Positions 19,362 through 28,724 of a stretch of DNA of 64,000 nt are shown in pieces. The first letter of the stretch is position 1, and each line of letters starts with the position of its first letter. The notes beneath the pieces were generated by a model. That model worked only from the letters and a program-made list of their open reading frames with translations, did no database searches and had not been told where the DNA came from. The stretch covers positions 1 to 64,000 of the forward strand of contig JAFAZE010000117.1 in the NCBI GenBank assembly GCA_019239975.1, given 5' to 3'. Origin of the DNA: Streptosporangiaceae bacterium. GTDB lineage: Bacteria; Actinomycetota; Actinomycetes; Streptosporangiales; Streptosporangiaceae. A program made the position numbers and the translations under genes.

Positions 19362-20450
19362 GTGAGCTCCGCGACGCGCGTCCTGATCATCGGAACGGGC
19401 CTCATCGGCACCTCGGCCGGGCTCGCGCTGCGCGAGCGGGGCGTGTCCGTCTGGCTCTCCGACACCGACCAGGCGTCGGTGCGGCTCGCGGCCCAGCTGG
19501 GAGCCGGGGAGCCGCTGCCGGATGACGGCGGCCGTGCCAGGGCGGATGTCGCGCTGATCGCCGTCCCGCCCGACGCCGTGGCGGCCACGCTGGCGGACGC
19601 ACAGGCGCGCGGCCTTGCCCGCTGGTACACCGACGTCGCGAGCGTCAAGGTGCTCCCCGTCAGGCAGGCCCGCGAGCTTGGCTGCGACCTGGCCAGCTAC
19701 GTGCCCGGGCACCCGCTGGCGGGCCGCGAAAGGCACGGCCCCGCCGCGGCGCGCGCCGACCTCTTCCTCGGCCGCACGTGGGCGCTGTGCCCGCTGCCCG
19801 AGACGTCGCCCGGGGCGCTGTCGGCGGTAACCGCTCTGGCGACGTCGTGCGGCGCGGACACGGTGATCACCCGCGCGGCGACGCACGACCGCTGGGTCGC
19901 CCTGGTCTCGCACGCGCCGCACGTCGTGGCCGCGGCGATGGCGGCCCGCCTGGAGAAGGCGCCGCCGGGCGCGCTCGGCCTCGCCGGGCAGGGGCTGCGC
20001 GACGTGACCAGGATCGCGGCCGGCGACCCGCGGCTGTGGGGGCAGATTCTCGCGGCCAACGCGGCGCCGGTCGCCAGGGTGCTGGCCGAGGTGGCCGCCG
20101 ACCTGGCCAAGGCCGCCAGCACGCTGGTCACGTACGCCGACGCACCGGCCGCGGAGGACGCGGTGTCCGGCCTGCTGCGCCGCGGCCGTGCGGGTACCTC
20201 CAGGATCCCGGGAAAGCACGGCGGAACGCCCCGGGATTTCACCCTCGTGCAGGTCGTCATCCGCGACCAGCCGGGCGAGCTCGCGCGGCTGTTCGCCGCG
20301 GCGGGCGACGCGGGAGTCAACATCGAGGACGTCCGGATCGAGCACTCGCCGGGCCTGCCGGTGGGCGTCGCCGAGCTGTATGTGCGCCCGGCCGAGGCGG
20401 CCTTCCTGCTGGCGGCCGCGGAGAAGGGCGGCTGGCCGGTTCGCCGCTAG
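19362..20450 (+). CDS. tyrA: Prephenate dehydrogenase with C-terminal ACT domain
   Basis: The 362-residue protein opens with a Rossmann motif (IIGTGLIGTSAG), has the GHPLAGRE segment conserved in prephenate dehydrogenases, and ends in an ACT domain (about 285-355: VQVVIRDQPGELARLF). The ACT domain is likely the site of feedback by tyrosine. The GTG start sits 1 nt behind the aroH stop. It produces 4-hydroxyphenylpyruvate for tyrosine. Confidence 0.94.
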   Translation: MSSATRVLIIGTGLIGTSAGLALRERGVSVWLSDTDQASVRLAAQLGAGEPLPDDGGRARADVALIAVPPDAVAATLADAQARGLARWYTDVASVKVLPVRQARELGCDLASYVPGHPLAGRERHGPAAARADLFLGRTWALCPLPETSPGALSAVTALATSCGADTVITRAATHDRWVALVSHAPHVVAAAMAARLEKAPPGALGLAGQGLRDVTRIAAGDPRLWGQILAANAAPVARVLAEVAADLAKAASTLVTYADAPAAEDAVSGLLRRGRAGTSRIPGKHGGTPRDFTLVQVVIRDQPGELARLFAAAGDAGVNIEDVRIEHSPGLPVGVAELYVRPAEAAFLLAAAEKGGWPVRR

Positions 20451-20509
20451 CTGGGCCGCGGGCAGGCCGCGAGAGACCCGGCCAGGGCCCGTGTGCGACA
20501 CTGACGGTC

Positions 20510-20761
20510 ATGGAAGAGGATTCGCCGGAAGCCGCCGGACATCACGCGGACGCCGCCGAAAACACACCGGAGGCCACCGAACGCGACGGCAGGCCGGATC
20601 TCGAGGACGTCAAGCGCCAATTCCGCGCCGCGCTCGACCGTAAGCGCGCCGCCCACGCGAGCGACGCGGCCGGCACGGACGGCCGGGAACCCAGCAGGGT
20701 GCACGGAACCCACGGCCCCGCCTCGAGCCGCCGCTCCTTCCGCCGCAAGAGCGGAGGTTAA
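20510..20761 (+). CDS. DUF5302 small actinobacterial protein
   Basis: An 83-residue acidic-then-basic protein with the core LEDVKRQFRAALDRKRA and the C-terminal SRRSFRRKSG, the pattern of the actinobacterial DUF5302 family (unknown function). No Shine-Dalgarno is present. GACACT lies 7 nt before the ATG and may be a weak leaderless -10 box. It sits 59 nt behind tyrA and ahead of cmk. Confidence 0.78.
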   Translation: MEEDSPEAAGHHADAAENTPEATERDGRPDLEDVKRQFRAALDRKRAAHASDAAGTDGREPSRVHGTHGPASSRRSFRRKSGG

Positions 20762-20807
20762 CGCGGTTCACCGGGTTCCCGCGGGTCATCCGGCCGGGCG
20801 AACACAG

Positions 20808-20813
20808 TAACCT
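20808..20813 (+). promoter_or_regulatory. -10 box TAACCT of the cmk-der transcript
   Basis: TAACCT ends exactly 7 nt before the cmk GTG (20821), with no ribosome-binding site between them, so the cmk-der mRNA is probably leaderless. Confidence 0.65.
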
Positions 20814-20820
20814 ATCCGAC

Positions 20821-21507
20821 GTGTGTATTTCAGCCGGGCCAGTCATCGCCGTGGACGGGCCGTCCGGATCGGGGAAGTCCAGCGCCTCACGCGGCGTGGC
20901 GCGCGCGCTGGGGCTGCGCTACCTGGACACCGGGGCCACGTACCGCGCGCTGACCTGGTGGCTGCTGTCCCGCGGCGTGGACACGGCCGACGCCGCCGCG
21001 GTGGCCGGGCACGCGGGCGAGCCGCGGATCGAGGTCAGCACCGACCCGGAGAACCCGCGGACGCGGGTTGACGGCAGGGACGTAACCGCACAGATCCGGT
21101 CGCGCGAGGTATCCACCGCGGTCAGCGCGGTGGCCGCGGTCCCGGAGGTCCGTGCGCGCCTCGTCGCGCTGCAGCGCGGCGTCATCGCCGGGACCGGCTC
21201 CGGCATCGTCGCCGAAGGCCGTGACATCGGGACGGTGGTGGCGCCGGACGCCTGCCTGAAGGTGTACCTGACGGCGGCCGGGCTGGCCCGGGCGGCCCGC
21301 CACGCCGGGGATCAGGGCACGTCCGTCGCGGAGACCGAGGCGGATCAGGCCCGCCGCGACGGGCTGGACGCGGCGCAGTCGGCAAAGGCCGCCGACGCGG
21401 TGGAGATCGACTCCACCGACCTCGGGCTCGATGAGGTGGTCGGCCTGATCGCACGTCTGGCGCGGGAGCGATCCGGCTTGTCCTGCGTGCCGGAGACAAC
21501 CCGTTGA
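20821..21507 (+). CDS. cmk: Cytidylate kinase
   Basis: CMP/dCMP kinase of 228 residues, with P-loop [21 protein letters not shown] and the [10 protein letters not shown] motif characteristic of bacterial Cmk. It recycles CMP and feeds CDP/CTP pools. The start is a leaderless-looking GTG. Its TGA stop overlaps the TTG start of der (TTGA), so der is translationally coupled; cmk-der is the conserved pair. Confidence 0.96.
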   Translation: MCISAGPVIAVDGPSGSGKSSASRGVARALGLRYLDTGATYRALTWWLLSRGVDTADAAAVAGHAGEPRIEVSTDPENPRTRVDGRDVTAQIRSREVSTAVSAVAAVPEVRARLVALQRGVIAGTGSGIVAEGRDIGTVVAPDACLKVYLTAAGLARAARHAGDQGTSVAETEADQARRDGLDAAQSAKAADAVEIDSTDLGLDEVVGLIARLARERSGLSCVPETTR

Positions 21508-22916
21508 TACCGAACGGAAGCGCCGGCTCCCTCGACGACGAGGCGGCTCCCGGCGGCGAGAATGACGTGGCGGACGTCGGTACCCCGCAGGCGCAGCCGG
21601 TCGTCGCCGTCGTAGGCCGGCCGAACGTCGGCAAGTCGACCCTGGTGAACCGCATCCTTGGCAGCCGCCAGGCGGTCGTGGAGGACACCCCCGGCGTCAC
21701 CAGGGACCGGGTGGCCTACGACGCGATCTGGCGCGGCCGCACCTTCACGCTGCTGGACACCGGCGGCTGGGAGCCGTCGGCCCGGGGCCTGGCGGCGCAG
21801 GTGGCGGCGCAGGCGCGGATCGCGGTCGAGATGGCGGACGCCGTGCTGTTCGTGGTGGACGCCCGGGTGGGCCCCACCGACGCGGACGAGGCCGTCGCGG
21901 GCGTGCTGCGCCGGTCGGGCAAGCCGGTCGTGCTGGCGGCCAACAAGGTCGACGACGCAAAGTCCGAGGCCGACGCGGCGTCGCTGTGGTCGCTCGGCCT
22001 GGGCGAGCCGGTGCCGGTCAGCGCGCTGCACGGCCGCGGCAGCGGCGATCTGCTCGACGTCCTGCTCGACGCGCTGCCGGAGGCGCCGCCGGAGCGGCCT
22101 TCCGAGGGCGGCCCGCGCCGGGTCGCGCTGCTCGGCCGCCCGAACGTCGGGAAGTCCAGCCTGCTGAACAAGCTCGCCGGTGAGCAGCGCGCGCTCGTCG
22201 ACGCCGAGGCCGGCACCACCAGGGACCCGGTGGACGAGCTCATCGAGCTTGGCGGCACGACCTGGCGTTTCGTGGACACGGCGGGGATCAGGCGGCGGTT
22301 CAGGGAGAACCAGGGCGCGGACTACTACGCGGCGCTGCGCACCGCGGGCGCGCTGGACCGCGCCGAGGTGGCGGTCGTGCTGATCGACGCGAGCGAGCCG
22401 CTCACCGAGCAGGACCTGCGGATCGTGTCCATGGTCATCGACGCCGGCCGGGCGCTGGTCATCGCGTACAACAAGTGGGACCTGACCGACGAGGAGCGGC
22501 GCCGTTACCTGGAGCGCGAGATCGACCGGCAGCTGTACAACGCGCGCTGGGCGCCCCGGGTCAACATCTCCGCCGCGTCCGGGCGGCACGTGGACCGCCT
22601 CGTACCGGCGATCGAGCAGGCGCTGGCGAGCTGGGAGACCCGGATACCGACGGGACGGCTCAACGCCTGGCTGACCGGCCTGGTCGGGTCGACGCCGCCG
22701 CCGGTCCGCGGCGGTCGCCAGCCCAAGATCCTGTTCGCCACCCAGGCGGGCATCCGCCCGCCACACTTCGTGCTGTTCACCACGGGATTCCTCGAGGCGT
22801 CCTACCGGCGGTTCATCGAGCGCCGCCTCCGCGAAGAGTTCGGCTTCGAGGGCACCCCGGTGCGCCTGTCGATGCGCATCAGGGAGAAGCGCGGCACCCC
22901 CGCCCGCCGCTCGTAA
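21504..22916 (+). CDS. der: Ribosome-assembly GTPase Der (EngA)
   Basis: Two tandem G domains are visible, each starting with GRPNVGKS (about residues 37 and 209), with switch/G3 motifs DTGGWE and DTAGIRRR and G4 motifs NKVD and NKWD. A C-terminal KH-like domain ends in basic residues. Der acts in 50S subunit maturation. The TTG start is set by the 4-nt overlap with cmk. A perfect hairpin lies 38 nt downstream. Confidence 0.97.
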   Translation: MIPNGSAGSLDDEAAPGGENDVADVGTPQAQPVVAVVGRPNVGKSTLVNRILGSRQAVVEDTPGVTRDRVAYDAIWRGRTFTLLDTGGWEPSARGLAAQVAAQARIAVEMADAVLFVVDARVGPTDADEAVAGVLRRSGKPVVLAANKVDDAKSEADAASLWSLGLGEPVPVSALHGRGSGDLLDVLLDALPEAPPERPSEGGPRRVALLGRPNVGKSSLLNKLAGEQRALVDAEAGTTRDPVDELIELGGTTWRFVDTAGIRRRFRENQGADYYAALRTAGALDRAEVAVVLIDASEPLTEQDLRIVSMVIDAGRALVIAYNKWDLTDEERRRYLEREIDRQLYNARWAPRVNISAASGRHVDRLVPAIEQALASWETRIPTGRLNAWLTGLVGSTPPPVRGGRQPKILFATQAGIRPPHFVLFTTGFLEASYRRFIERRLREEFGFEGTPVRLSMRIREKRGTPARRS

Positions 22917-22954
22917 CGCCCGCATCCCTGCGCTGTCGCTCAGGAATACCCGTC

Positions 22955-22985
22955 ACTTCTGTACCGAATTCGCCGGTACAGAAGT
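22955..22985 (+). terminator. Perfect 11-bp hairpin after der
   Basis: ACTTCTGTACC (22955-22965) pairs perfectly with GGTACAGAAGT (22975-22985) around a 9-nt loop, followed by ATTTGGG. The placement behind der suggests a transcription terminator. The stem is less GC-rich than its surroundings, so an operator for the downstream gene is possible. Confidence 0.6.
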
Positions 22986-23085
22986 ATTTGGGCAACAAAA
23001 CAACCCGCTCGGGCGTCCTTCTCAGTACCAGGGGGGATCGGCTGCGGTCCTGGCGTGGTCCGGGGCCGCGAGAGAAGGGGCTCAG

Positions 23086-24867
23086 GTGACACGAAGAATC
23101 GCACTAAGCCTGGTAGTTGCGGTGGCCGGAGCCACATCGGTGCTGGCGGGAACCCTGGCCGCCGCCGGGCCGGCCGCGGCGGGGGCCACGCGGCCCAGCG
23201 CCGGGATCGGCGGCCATACGACCGGAGCGGCCGCGGGTAACCCGTTCTGCGCGAAGCTCAAAACCCACTGGCTGGCGTCCGCCGGGGCGCAGGCGTTCTG
23301 CTTCGGCGCGCCGGGCAACACCGCGGGAACTCCCCGGGCCGCCGCCGTCCCGCACCCGGCGGGTTCCCCGGCGCCGCGCAACGTGGACGCGGCCAGCTTC
23401 GCTGAGGACGTCAACCCCGCAGGAGTGCGCGCGTACGGCCAGTCCGAGGTGTCGGTCGCGGCCGCCGGCCGGTACGTGGTGGAGGCGTGGAACGACTCCA
23501 CCACCTTCTTCACGTACTGCGGCGCGGCGCAGAACAAGGAGGAGGGAACCGGCTTCGGGTTCTCGGCCGACGGGGGCAAGACCTTCACCGACCTGGGCGG
23601 CCTGCCCAACGCCAACTGCAGGAACTACCTCTACGGCGGCGATCCGAGCGTCGCCGCGTACCGGGTGGGCGGCAGGACGTACTTCTACATCTCGAGCCTG
23701 TACAACTCGACAGCCGGCTCCGGCACGTCGCAGATCGCCATGGACGCCTGCGAGGTCGCCGGGACGGGGAGCCGGGCGACGCTGAGCTGCGGGCAGCCGG
23801 TGATCATCGGCAACAGCACGTTCTGCAGGACGGTCGGGAAGACGCTGGAATGCGACTTCCTCGACAAGGACTTCATCGCCGTCGACCCGGCGCACCACCG
23901 GCTCTACGCCTCCTACACCGATTTCCCGCTCGTCGCCGCGACGTTCGGCACGAACATCGACGCCAGCGTCTGCGACCTGGGTAACGCCGCGGGCGGGATC
24001 GGCCCCGCGGGCGGCACGCCGGCGGCTCCCGCCTGCGAGACCAACGCGCCCGGCACGCGCCCGTACCTGAACATCACCCCCGCGTCGGCCAGCGCGTGCG
24101 AGAACGAGGGCGCCTACCCGGCGGCCGATCCCGCCACCGGCGCGCTCTACGTCGGGTACGAATTCAACCTCGGCACCAACGAGGGCTACCCGCCGTGCTC
24201 CACCGCCGCCACGCCGACCAGCGACGTGCTGGCCAAGGTTCCGCCTGGGTGCCTGCCGCTGGTGAAGACCGCCACGTGCGGCGCGTCGGCGAAGATCGGT
24301 GTTCCCCTGACCTCCATCGATTCCGAGGTCATTCCCGGGTTCAACCGCGCCCCGACGGACTGGCCGCGGGTGGCGGTCAGCGACCCAGCGGGCACCGTGT
24401 CCATGGTGTGGAACGACGCCCGTTACCATCCGCTGGGCGACGTCCTGCTGCAGAGCTTCAGCCTCGGGACGCTCGCGCCGGTGCAGTCCGCACCGGTACT
24501 GGTCGACAAGCCGGTCGCGGGCGGCCTGAACTTCATGCCCGCGGTCCGCGCCGCGGACGCCAGCGGCAAGCTCGACGTGACGTGGTTCTCCCGGAAGTCC
24601 CCGGCGACCGCGAACACGGACGTGTACGCCGCGATCGGGATCGACCCGCGGGCCGCGCGGGCGCCCGCGATGGACACCCGCATCACCAGCGTCGCCTCCA
24701 ACTGGGACAACTCCACATCGGACATCACTCCCAACTTTGGCGACTACACCGACAACAACATCGTGACGACCGGCACCTGGCCGTACGTGGGCTCCACGCT
24801 GTACGTCGCGTGGAGCGACGGCAGGACCGGCGTGCCGCAGCCGTTCGAGGCGCACCTTCCCGGGTGA
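23086..24867 (+). CDS. Secreted protein with Asp-box (sialidase/beta-propeller-like) repeats
   Basis: The 593-residue product begins with a typical Sec signal peptide (TRRIALSLVVAVAGA, then AAAGPAAAG), so it is exported. The mature part carries an Asp-box motif FSADGGKTFTD, repeated V(S/E)VAAAG..VVEAWNDST-type strands and several Cys pairs, as in six-bladed sialidase-like propellers. Catalytic sialidase residues cannot be assigned, so the function is open. AGAAGGGG precedes the GTG by 7 nt. Its role in carbohydrate or cell-surface recognition is a guess. Confidence 0.72.
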   Translation: MTRRIALSLVVAVAGATSVLAGTLAAAGPAAAGATRPSAGIGGHTTGAAAGNPFCAKLKTHWLASAGAQAFCFGAPGNTAGTPRAAAVPHPAGSPAPRNVDAASFAEDVNPAGVRAYGQSEVSVAAAGRYVVEAWNDSTTFFTYCGAAQNKEEGTGFGFSADGGKTFTDLGGLPNANCRNYLYGGDPSVAAYRVGGRTYFYISSLYNSTAGSGTSQIAMDACEVAGTGSRATLSCGQPVIIGNSTFCRTVGKTLECDFLDKDFIAVDPAHHRLYASYTDFPLVAATFGTNIDASVCDLGNAAGGIGPAGGTPAAPACETNAPGTRPYLNITPASASACENEGAYPAADPATGALYVGYEFNLGTNEGYPPCSTAATPTSDVLAKVPPGCLPLVKTATCGASAKIGVPLTSIDSEVIPGFNRAPTDWPRVAVSDPAGTVSMVWNDARYHPLGDVLLQSFSLGTLAPVQSAPVLVDKPVAGGLNFMPAVRAADASGKLDVTWFSRKSPATANTDVYAAIGIDPRAARAPAMDTRITSVASNWDNSTSDITPNFGDYTDNNIVTTGTWPYVGSTLYVAWSDGRTGVPQPFEAHLPG

Positions 24868-24884
24868 CCGCACGTCCCGTTCGG

Positions 24885-24890
24885 CATAAT
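24885..24890 (+). promoter_or_regulatory. -10 box CATAAT for leaderless bioA
   Basis: CATAAT ends exactly 7 nt before the bioA GTG (24898) and no Shine-Dalgarno intervenes. A GTGACC-like -35 lies about 16 nt upstream. No BioQ-type palindrome is seen. Confidence 0.6.
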
Positions 24891-24897
24891 TCCTCGG

Positions 24898-26211
24898 GTG
24901 CTGACCTCAGCGAAGATCACCGAGCTTGACCGCCGCCGGGTCTGGCATCCGTACGCCCCGATGCCGGGGTCCGTGCCGCCGCTCGTCGTGGAGTCGGCGT
25001 CCGGGGTGCGGCTGCGGCTCGCCGGCGGAGCGGAGCTGGTCGACGGCATGTCGTCATGGTGGGCGGCGATCCACGGCTACGCGCACCCCGCGCTGGACGC
25101 GGCCGCGCGCGAGCAGCTGGGGCGGATGAGCCACGTGATGTTCGGCGGCCTGACGCACGAGCCTGCCGTGCTGCTCTGCGACCGGCTGGCCGCGCTCGCC
25201 CCGGACGGGCTCGGGCACGTCTTCCTGTGCGACTCCGGCTCGGTGTCGGTCGAGGTCGCGGTCAAGATGTGCCTGCAGTACTGGCGCTCCCGGGGCCGCC
25301 CCGCCAAACAGCGGCTGCTGACCTGGCGGGGCGGCTACCACGGCGACACGTTCATGGCGATGTCGGTGTGCGACCCGGACGGCGGCATGCACCGCATGTG
25401 GGACGGGGTGCTGCCGCGCCAGGTGTTCGCTGGGCTGCCGCCGGGCGGGTTCGGCGCCGGGGTCGACCCGGCGTACGCGGCCGCGCTGACCCGGCTGATC
25501 GCCTCGCACGCCGCCGAGCTCGCGGCGGTGATCGTGGAGCCCGTCGTGCAGGGCGCCGGCGGGATGCGGTTCCACGATCCGGGGTACCTGCGCGTGCTCA
25601 GGGAGGCCTGCACCGGCAGCGGAGTGCTGCTGATCTTCGACGAGATCGCCACCGGGTTCGGCCGCAGCGGCTCGCTGTTCGCGGCCGGGCACGGTGGGGT
25701 CTCGCCGGACGTCATGTGCGTCGGGAAGGCGCTCACCGGCGGGTACCTGTCGCTGGCCGCGGCGCTGTGCACCGCCGAGGTCGCGGCCGGCATCTCCGAG
25801 GGCGAGCTGCCGGTCCTCGCGCACGGCCCCACGTTCATGGGAAACCCGCTGGCCTGCGCGGTCGCGAACGCGTCGCTCGACGTCCTGCTCGGCGGTGACG
25901 GGACGTACCCGCGCGGCTGGCGCGCCGAGGTGCTCCGCATCGAGGCGGCGCTGAGGAGCGGCCTGGCGCCGGCGGCCGGCCTGCCCGGCGTCGCGGACGT
26001 CCGCGTGCTCGGCGCGGTCGGCGTGGTGCAGCTCGAGCGCGAGGTGGACGTCGCCGCGGCGACGGCGGCCGCGGTGGCCGAGGGCGTCTGGCTGCGCCCG
26101 TTCCGCGACCTGATTTACACGATGCCGCCGTACGTGACCGGCGACGACGACCTGGCACGCGTCTGCGCTGCCGCCGTCGCCGCGGCCAGGCAAAACGGGC
26201 AGCCGTCCTAG
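24898..26211 (+). CDS. bioA: Adenosylmethionine-8-amino-7-oxononanoate aminotransferase
   Basis: BioA transfers an amino group from S-adenosylmethionine to KAPA to give DAPA in biotin synthesis. The 437-residue PLP enzyme shows [27 protein letters not shown], the [11 protein letters not shown] segment and the PLP lysine at Lys277 (GKALTGGY), all specific for BioA. No other bio gene is in the window. The stop overlaps the convergent DUF397 gene by 4 nt. Confidence 0.95.
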   Translation: MLTSAKITELDRRRVWHPYAPMPGSVPPLVVESASGVRLRLAGGAELVDGMSSWWAAIHGYAHPALDAAAREQLGRMSHVMFGGLTHEPAVLLCDRLAALAPDGLGHVFLCDSGSVSVEVAVKMCLQYWRSRGRPAKQRLLTWRGGYHGDTFMAMSVCDPDGGMHRMWDGVLPRQVFAGLPPGGFGAGVDPAYAAALTRLIASHAAELAAVIVEPVVQGAGGMRFHDPGYLRVLREACTGSGVLLIFDEIATGFGRSGSLFAAGHGGVSPDVMCVGKALTGGYLSLAAALCTAEVAAGISEGELPVLAHGPTFMGNPLACAVANASLDVLLGGDGTYPRGWRAEVLRIEAALRSGLAPAAGLPGVADVRVLGAVGVVQLEREVDVAAATAAAVAEGVWLRPFRDLIYTMPPYVTGDDDLARVCAAAVAAARQNGQPS

Positions 26212-26441
26212 AACTCCCCGTCCTTGGCCCCGCCGATGAAAGCATTCCATTCGGGTGCCGAGAAAACCAGGGCAGGCCCGTCTGGATGACGCGAGTCGCG
26301 GACGGCCACCTGGCGCCCGGAAAGGAATGCCACCTCCACGCAGTTGCCGCCCGTGGGGCCGCTGCGGCGGCTCTTCACCCACCGGGCACCGCCGAGATCC
26401 ATGGCCGGCATCCCGTTACTCACGTTGCTCATGCTCCCCAT
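26208..26441 (-). CDS. DUF397 protein
   Basis: The 77-residue protein contains the DUF397 core: [36 protein letters not shown] and a final [13 protein letters not shown]. Such proteins usually sit beside an XRE regulator and act in morphological or stress regulation. This one is an orphan with no XRE neighbour. AAGGAG lies 7 nt before the ATG at 26441; an ATG three codons later is also possible. Confidence 0.88.
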   Translation of the reverse strand: MGSMSNVSNGMPAMDLGGARWVKSRRSGPTGGNCVEVAFLSGRQVAVRDSRHPDGPALVFSAPEWNAFIGGAKDGEF

Positions 26442-26570
26442 CCTCCAGCTCCTTGATGATTCCGGTGAGGCTATTCAGCCGCGTTTTCCCGGGGCGTTAC
26501 ATGCGTTTCCGGTTAAGGCACGCGTGCGGTACGGCGCCGGCGCAGCGTAAGAGACGTCTTCCGGTGCCCG

Positions 26571-26576
26571 TAAGAT
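26571..26576 (+). promoter_or_regulatory. -10 box TAAGAT for a leaderless transcript
   Basis: TAAGAT ends exactly 7 nt before the ATG at 26584, again without a ribosome-binding site. Confidence 0.68.
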
Positions 26577-26583
26577 ACCGAAC

Positions 26584-27540
26584 ATGCGCTACCGACCCCT
26601 TGGTGGTTCCGGGCTGCTTGTTTCCGTGACCGGCCTCGGCTGCAACAACTTCGGAAGGGGCCTCGACGTGCACGGCACACGGGCGGTGGTGGACGCGGCC
26701 ATCGACGCCGGCATCACGCTCTTCGACACCGCCGACATCTACGGCGGGGGCGGCGGGTCGGAGAGCGCGCTCGGCGAGGTGCTGGGCAGGCGCCGCGATC
26801 AGATCGTGCTGGCCACCAAGTTCGGCCATCAGCGCGCGGACATGGGTTATGGGCCGGCGGCGGGCGCCAAGGGCGGCCGGGCCTACATCAGGCGCGCGGT
26901 CACCGAGTCGCTCCGGCGGCTGCGCACCGACTACATCGACCTCTACCAGCTGCACACGCCGGACCCGCGGACGCCGGTCGAGGAGACGGTCGCCGCGCTC
27001 AGCGAGCTGGTGACCGAGGGGAAGGTCCGGTACATCGGCCACTCGAACCTCTCCGGCTGGCAGCTCGCGGACGCCGCGCACCTGTCCGCGAAGGATGGCC
27101 GGGTGCCGTTCATCTCGGCGCAGAATCACTGGTCGCTGCTCGAGCGGGCGGCCGAGACGGAGCTGGTCCCCGCCGCCCGGCACTTCGGCCTTGGCGTGCT
27201 CCCGTACTTCCCGCTGGCCAACGGGCTGCTCACCGGCAAGGTGCGGCGGGGCCAGCCACTGCCGGAAGGCATCCGGCTGGCGTCCCGGCAGAGTTTCATC
27301 ACCGACGAGAAGCTGGACAGGGTGGAGGCGCTGATCGCCTGGGCGCGGGAACGCGGCGTCACCATACTCGAGGTCGCGATCGGGGCCCTGGCGGCGCAGC
27401 CGGGATGCAGCTCGGTCATCGCGGGGGCCATGAACCCGGAACAGGTGAAAGCGAACGCCGCGGCGGGCGAGTGGATTCCCTCCGAAGAGGACCTGGCCGG
27501 CATCGACGCGATCGTCCCGCCGCCGGCCCGCGAGGAGTGA
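26584..27540 (+). CDS. Aldo/keto reductase
   Basis: The 318-residue protein begins MRYRPLGGSGLLVS and contains the catalytic set of the family: Asp in FDTADIYGGG with Tyr beside it, Lys in LATKFGH and His in YQLHTPD. The C-terminal IGALAAQPGCSSVIAGA, followed by NPEQVKAN, is the NADPH-binding end. It reduces carbonyls; the substrate is unknown. It is predicted to be leaderless. Confidence 0.92.
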   Translation: MRYRPLGGSGLLVSVTGLGCNNFGRGLDVHGTRAVVDAAIDAGITLFDTADIYGGGGGSESALGEVLGRRRDQIVLATKFGHQRADMGYGPAAGAKGGRAYIRRAVTESLRRLRTDYIDLYQLHTPDPRTPVEETVAALSELVTEGKVRYIGHSNLSGWQLADAAHLSAKDGRVPFISAQNHWSLLERAAETELVPAARHFGLGVLPYFPLANGLLTGKVRRGQPLPEGIRLASRQSFITDEKLDRVEALIAWARERGVTILEVAIGALAAQPGCSSVIAGAMNPEQVKANAAAGEWIPSEEDLAGIDAIVPPPAREE

Positions 27541-27546
27541 CGCGCC

Positions 27547-28482
27547 TCAGCCGCTCGCTATCGCCGCCTGGTAGAGGGCGGCCACGCGAGGCCCGAACAC
27601 CGCGGAGTACGAAACGGACGGTGTGTCGCCGCCCTGCTGGTATCCGCCGATCACCCCGATCACGATGCCCTGGCCCGACGAGCTGCTGACGGCGGCGAGG
27701 AACGGGCCGCCGCTGGTCCCGTTGGCGTAGCCGCCGCAGTCGAACTCCAGCTGCGTGGAGCCGAAGCTCTCCGTCCAGTTGTCGCACACGACCGGCTGGC
27801 CCGCGTTGTCCGGGTACCCGATCACCCGGACGAGAGCGTGACTCTGCCCTCGGGTGCCGAGCTGCTCGGCGCCGGTGATGTCCTCGATGGGGCTGCTCTG
27901 GCTGGTCGGGCTGACCTGGAGGAAGGCGAAGTCGTCGTCCGCGCTGGCGGACGACTGCCAGGCCTTGTCGGTGTAGACGTGTGTGACCTGCCAGACGCCG
28001 AAGGGGTCCTTGCCGTTGTCGTAGTCGGGAACGAACGCGATGGACGAGCCCACACCCGTCACGCAGTGCGCCGCGGTGACCGCCAGGTCGCCGGCCGGGC
28101 TGTGCACGACGCTCGCGGTGCAGAAGTGCTGGCTGAGCTTCCCGTTCTGGGTGGTGAACAGCGCGCCCACCGCGGCGGTGCCGCCGAACCCCTGGCCGGC
28201 GTGTGACCGGCTGACGAAGTGGCCGACGGCGCGGGCGAGCCGGTGCACGATGTCAGTGGCGGCGCCGGTGGCGGCTCCATTCGCCGGCGGGATCATGACG
28301 ATGGCTAGCGTCGCCAGCGCGGCAGTGACCGCGAGACGGCCTGACGGGCGGCCGAGCCAGCGTTCCCCGGGCCAGCGTTCCCCGGAATCGCCAGCAGGAT
28401 CGCCGGAGACCCCGGCCAGGTCTGTGGCCGCAGAGTCCGCTTTCCTGCCGTGACGGCCGGTTCCCCGGGTCAGCCATCCCAT
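27547..28482 (-). CDS. Secreted trypsin-like serine protease
   Basis: The protein has a ~48-residue cytosolic N-terminal tail, a hydrophobic signal-anchor or signal segment (LAVTAALATLAIVMI) and a chymotrypsin-fold domain. The triad is visible as His139 (TAAHC), Asp184 (ADDDFAFL) and Ser257 (GTSGGPF); cysteines near the His and the specificity pocket could form disulfides. I chose the ATG at 28482, which has GGAGG 5 nt upstream, over one four codons earlier. The protein ends 6 nt from the convergent aldo/keto reductase stop. Confidence 0.88.
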   Translation of the reverse strand: MGWLTRGTGRHGRKADSAATDLAGVSGDPAGDSGERWPGERWLGRPSGRLAVTAALATLAIVMIPPANGAATGAATDIVHRLARAVGHFVSRSHAGQGFGGTAAVGALFTTQNGKLSQHFCTASVVHSPAGDLAVTAAHCVTGVGSSIAFVPDYDNGKDPFGVWQVTHVYTDKAWQSSASADDDFAFLQVSPTSQSSPIEDITGAEQLGTRGQSHALVRVIGYPDNAGQPVVCDNWTESFGSTQLEFDCGGYANGTSGGPFLAAVSSSSGQGIVIGVIGGYQQGGDTPSVSYSAVFGPRVAALYQAAIASG

Positions 28483-28724
28483 CCGCACCTCCATCCACCA
28501 CGGAAGCTCTCCGGCACCGGCAGGTGCCGCGATACGGCTCCGCTCCGCTTCATTGGCCCCATCCGCGCGATGATCATTCGTTGCTTAATTGTGATGGACG
28601 TAGTGGAACGTTACCAGAGGGCGAGCTAAGAGGTTCATAAGAGCTTCCCCGCGCCCCGCCCCGGAAACCGGACGCGCAGACCGCATACGGGCGCGCGGAC
28701 GTGAGCAGGCGGCCGGCTGGCCGG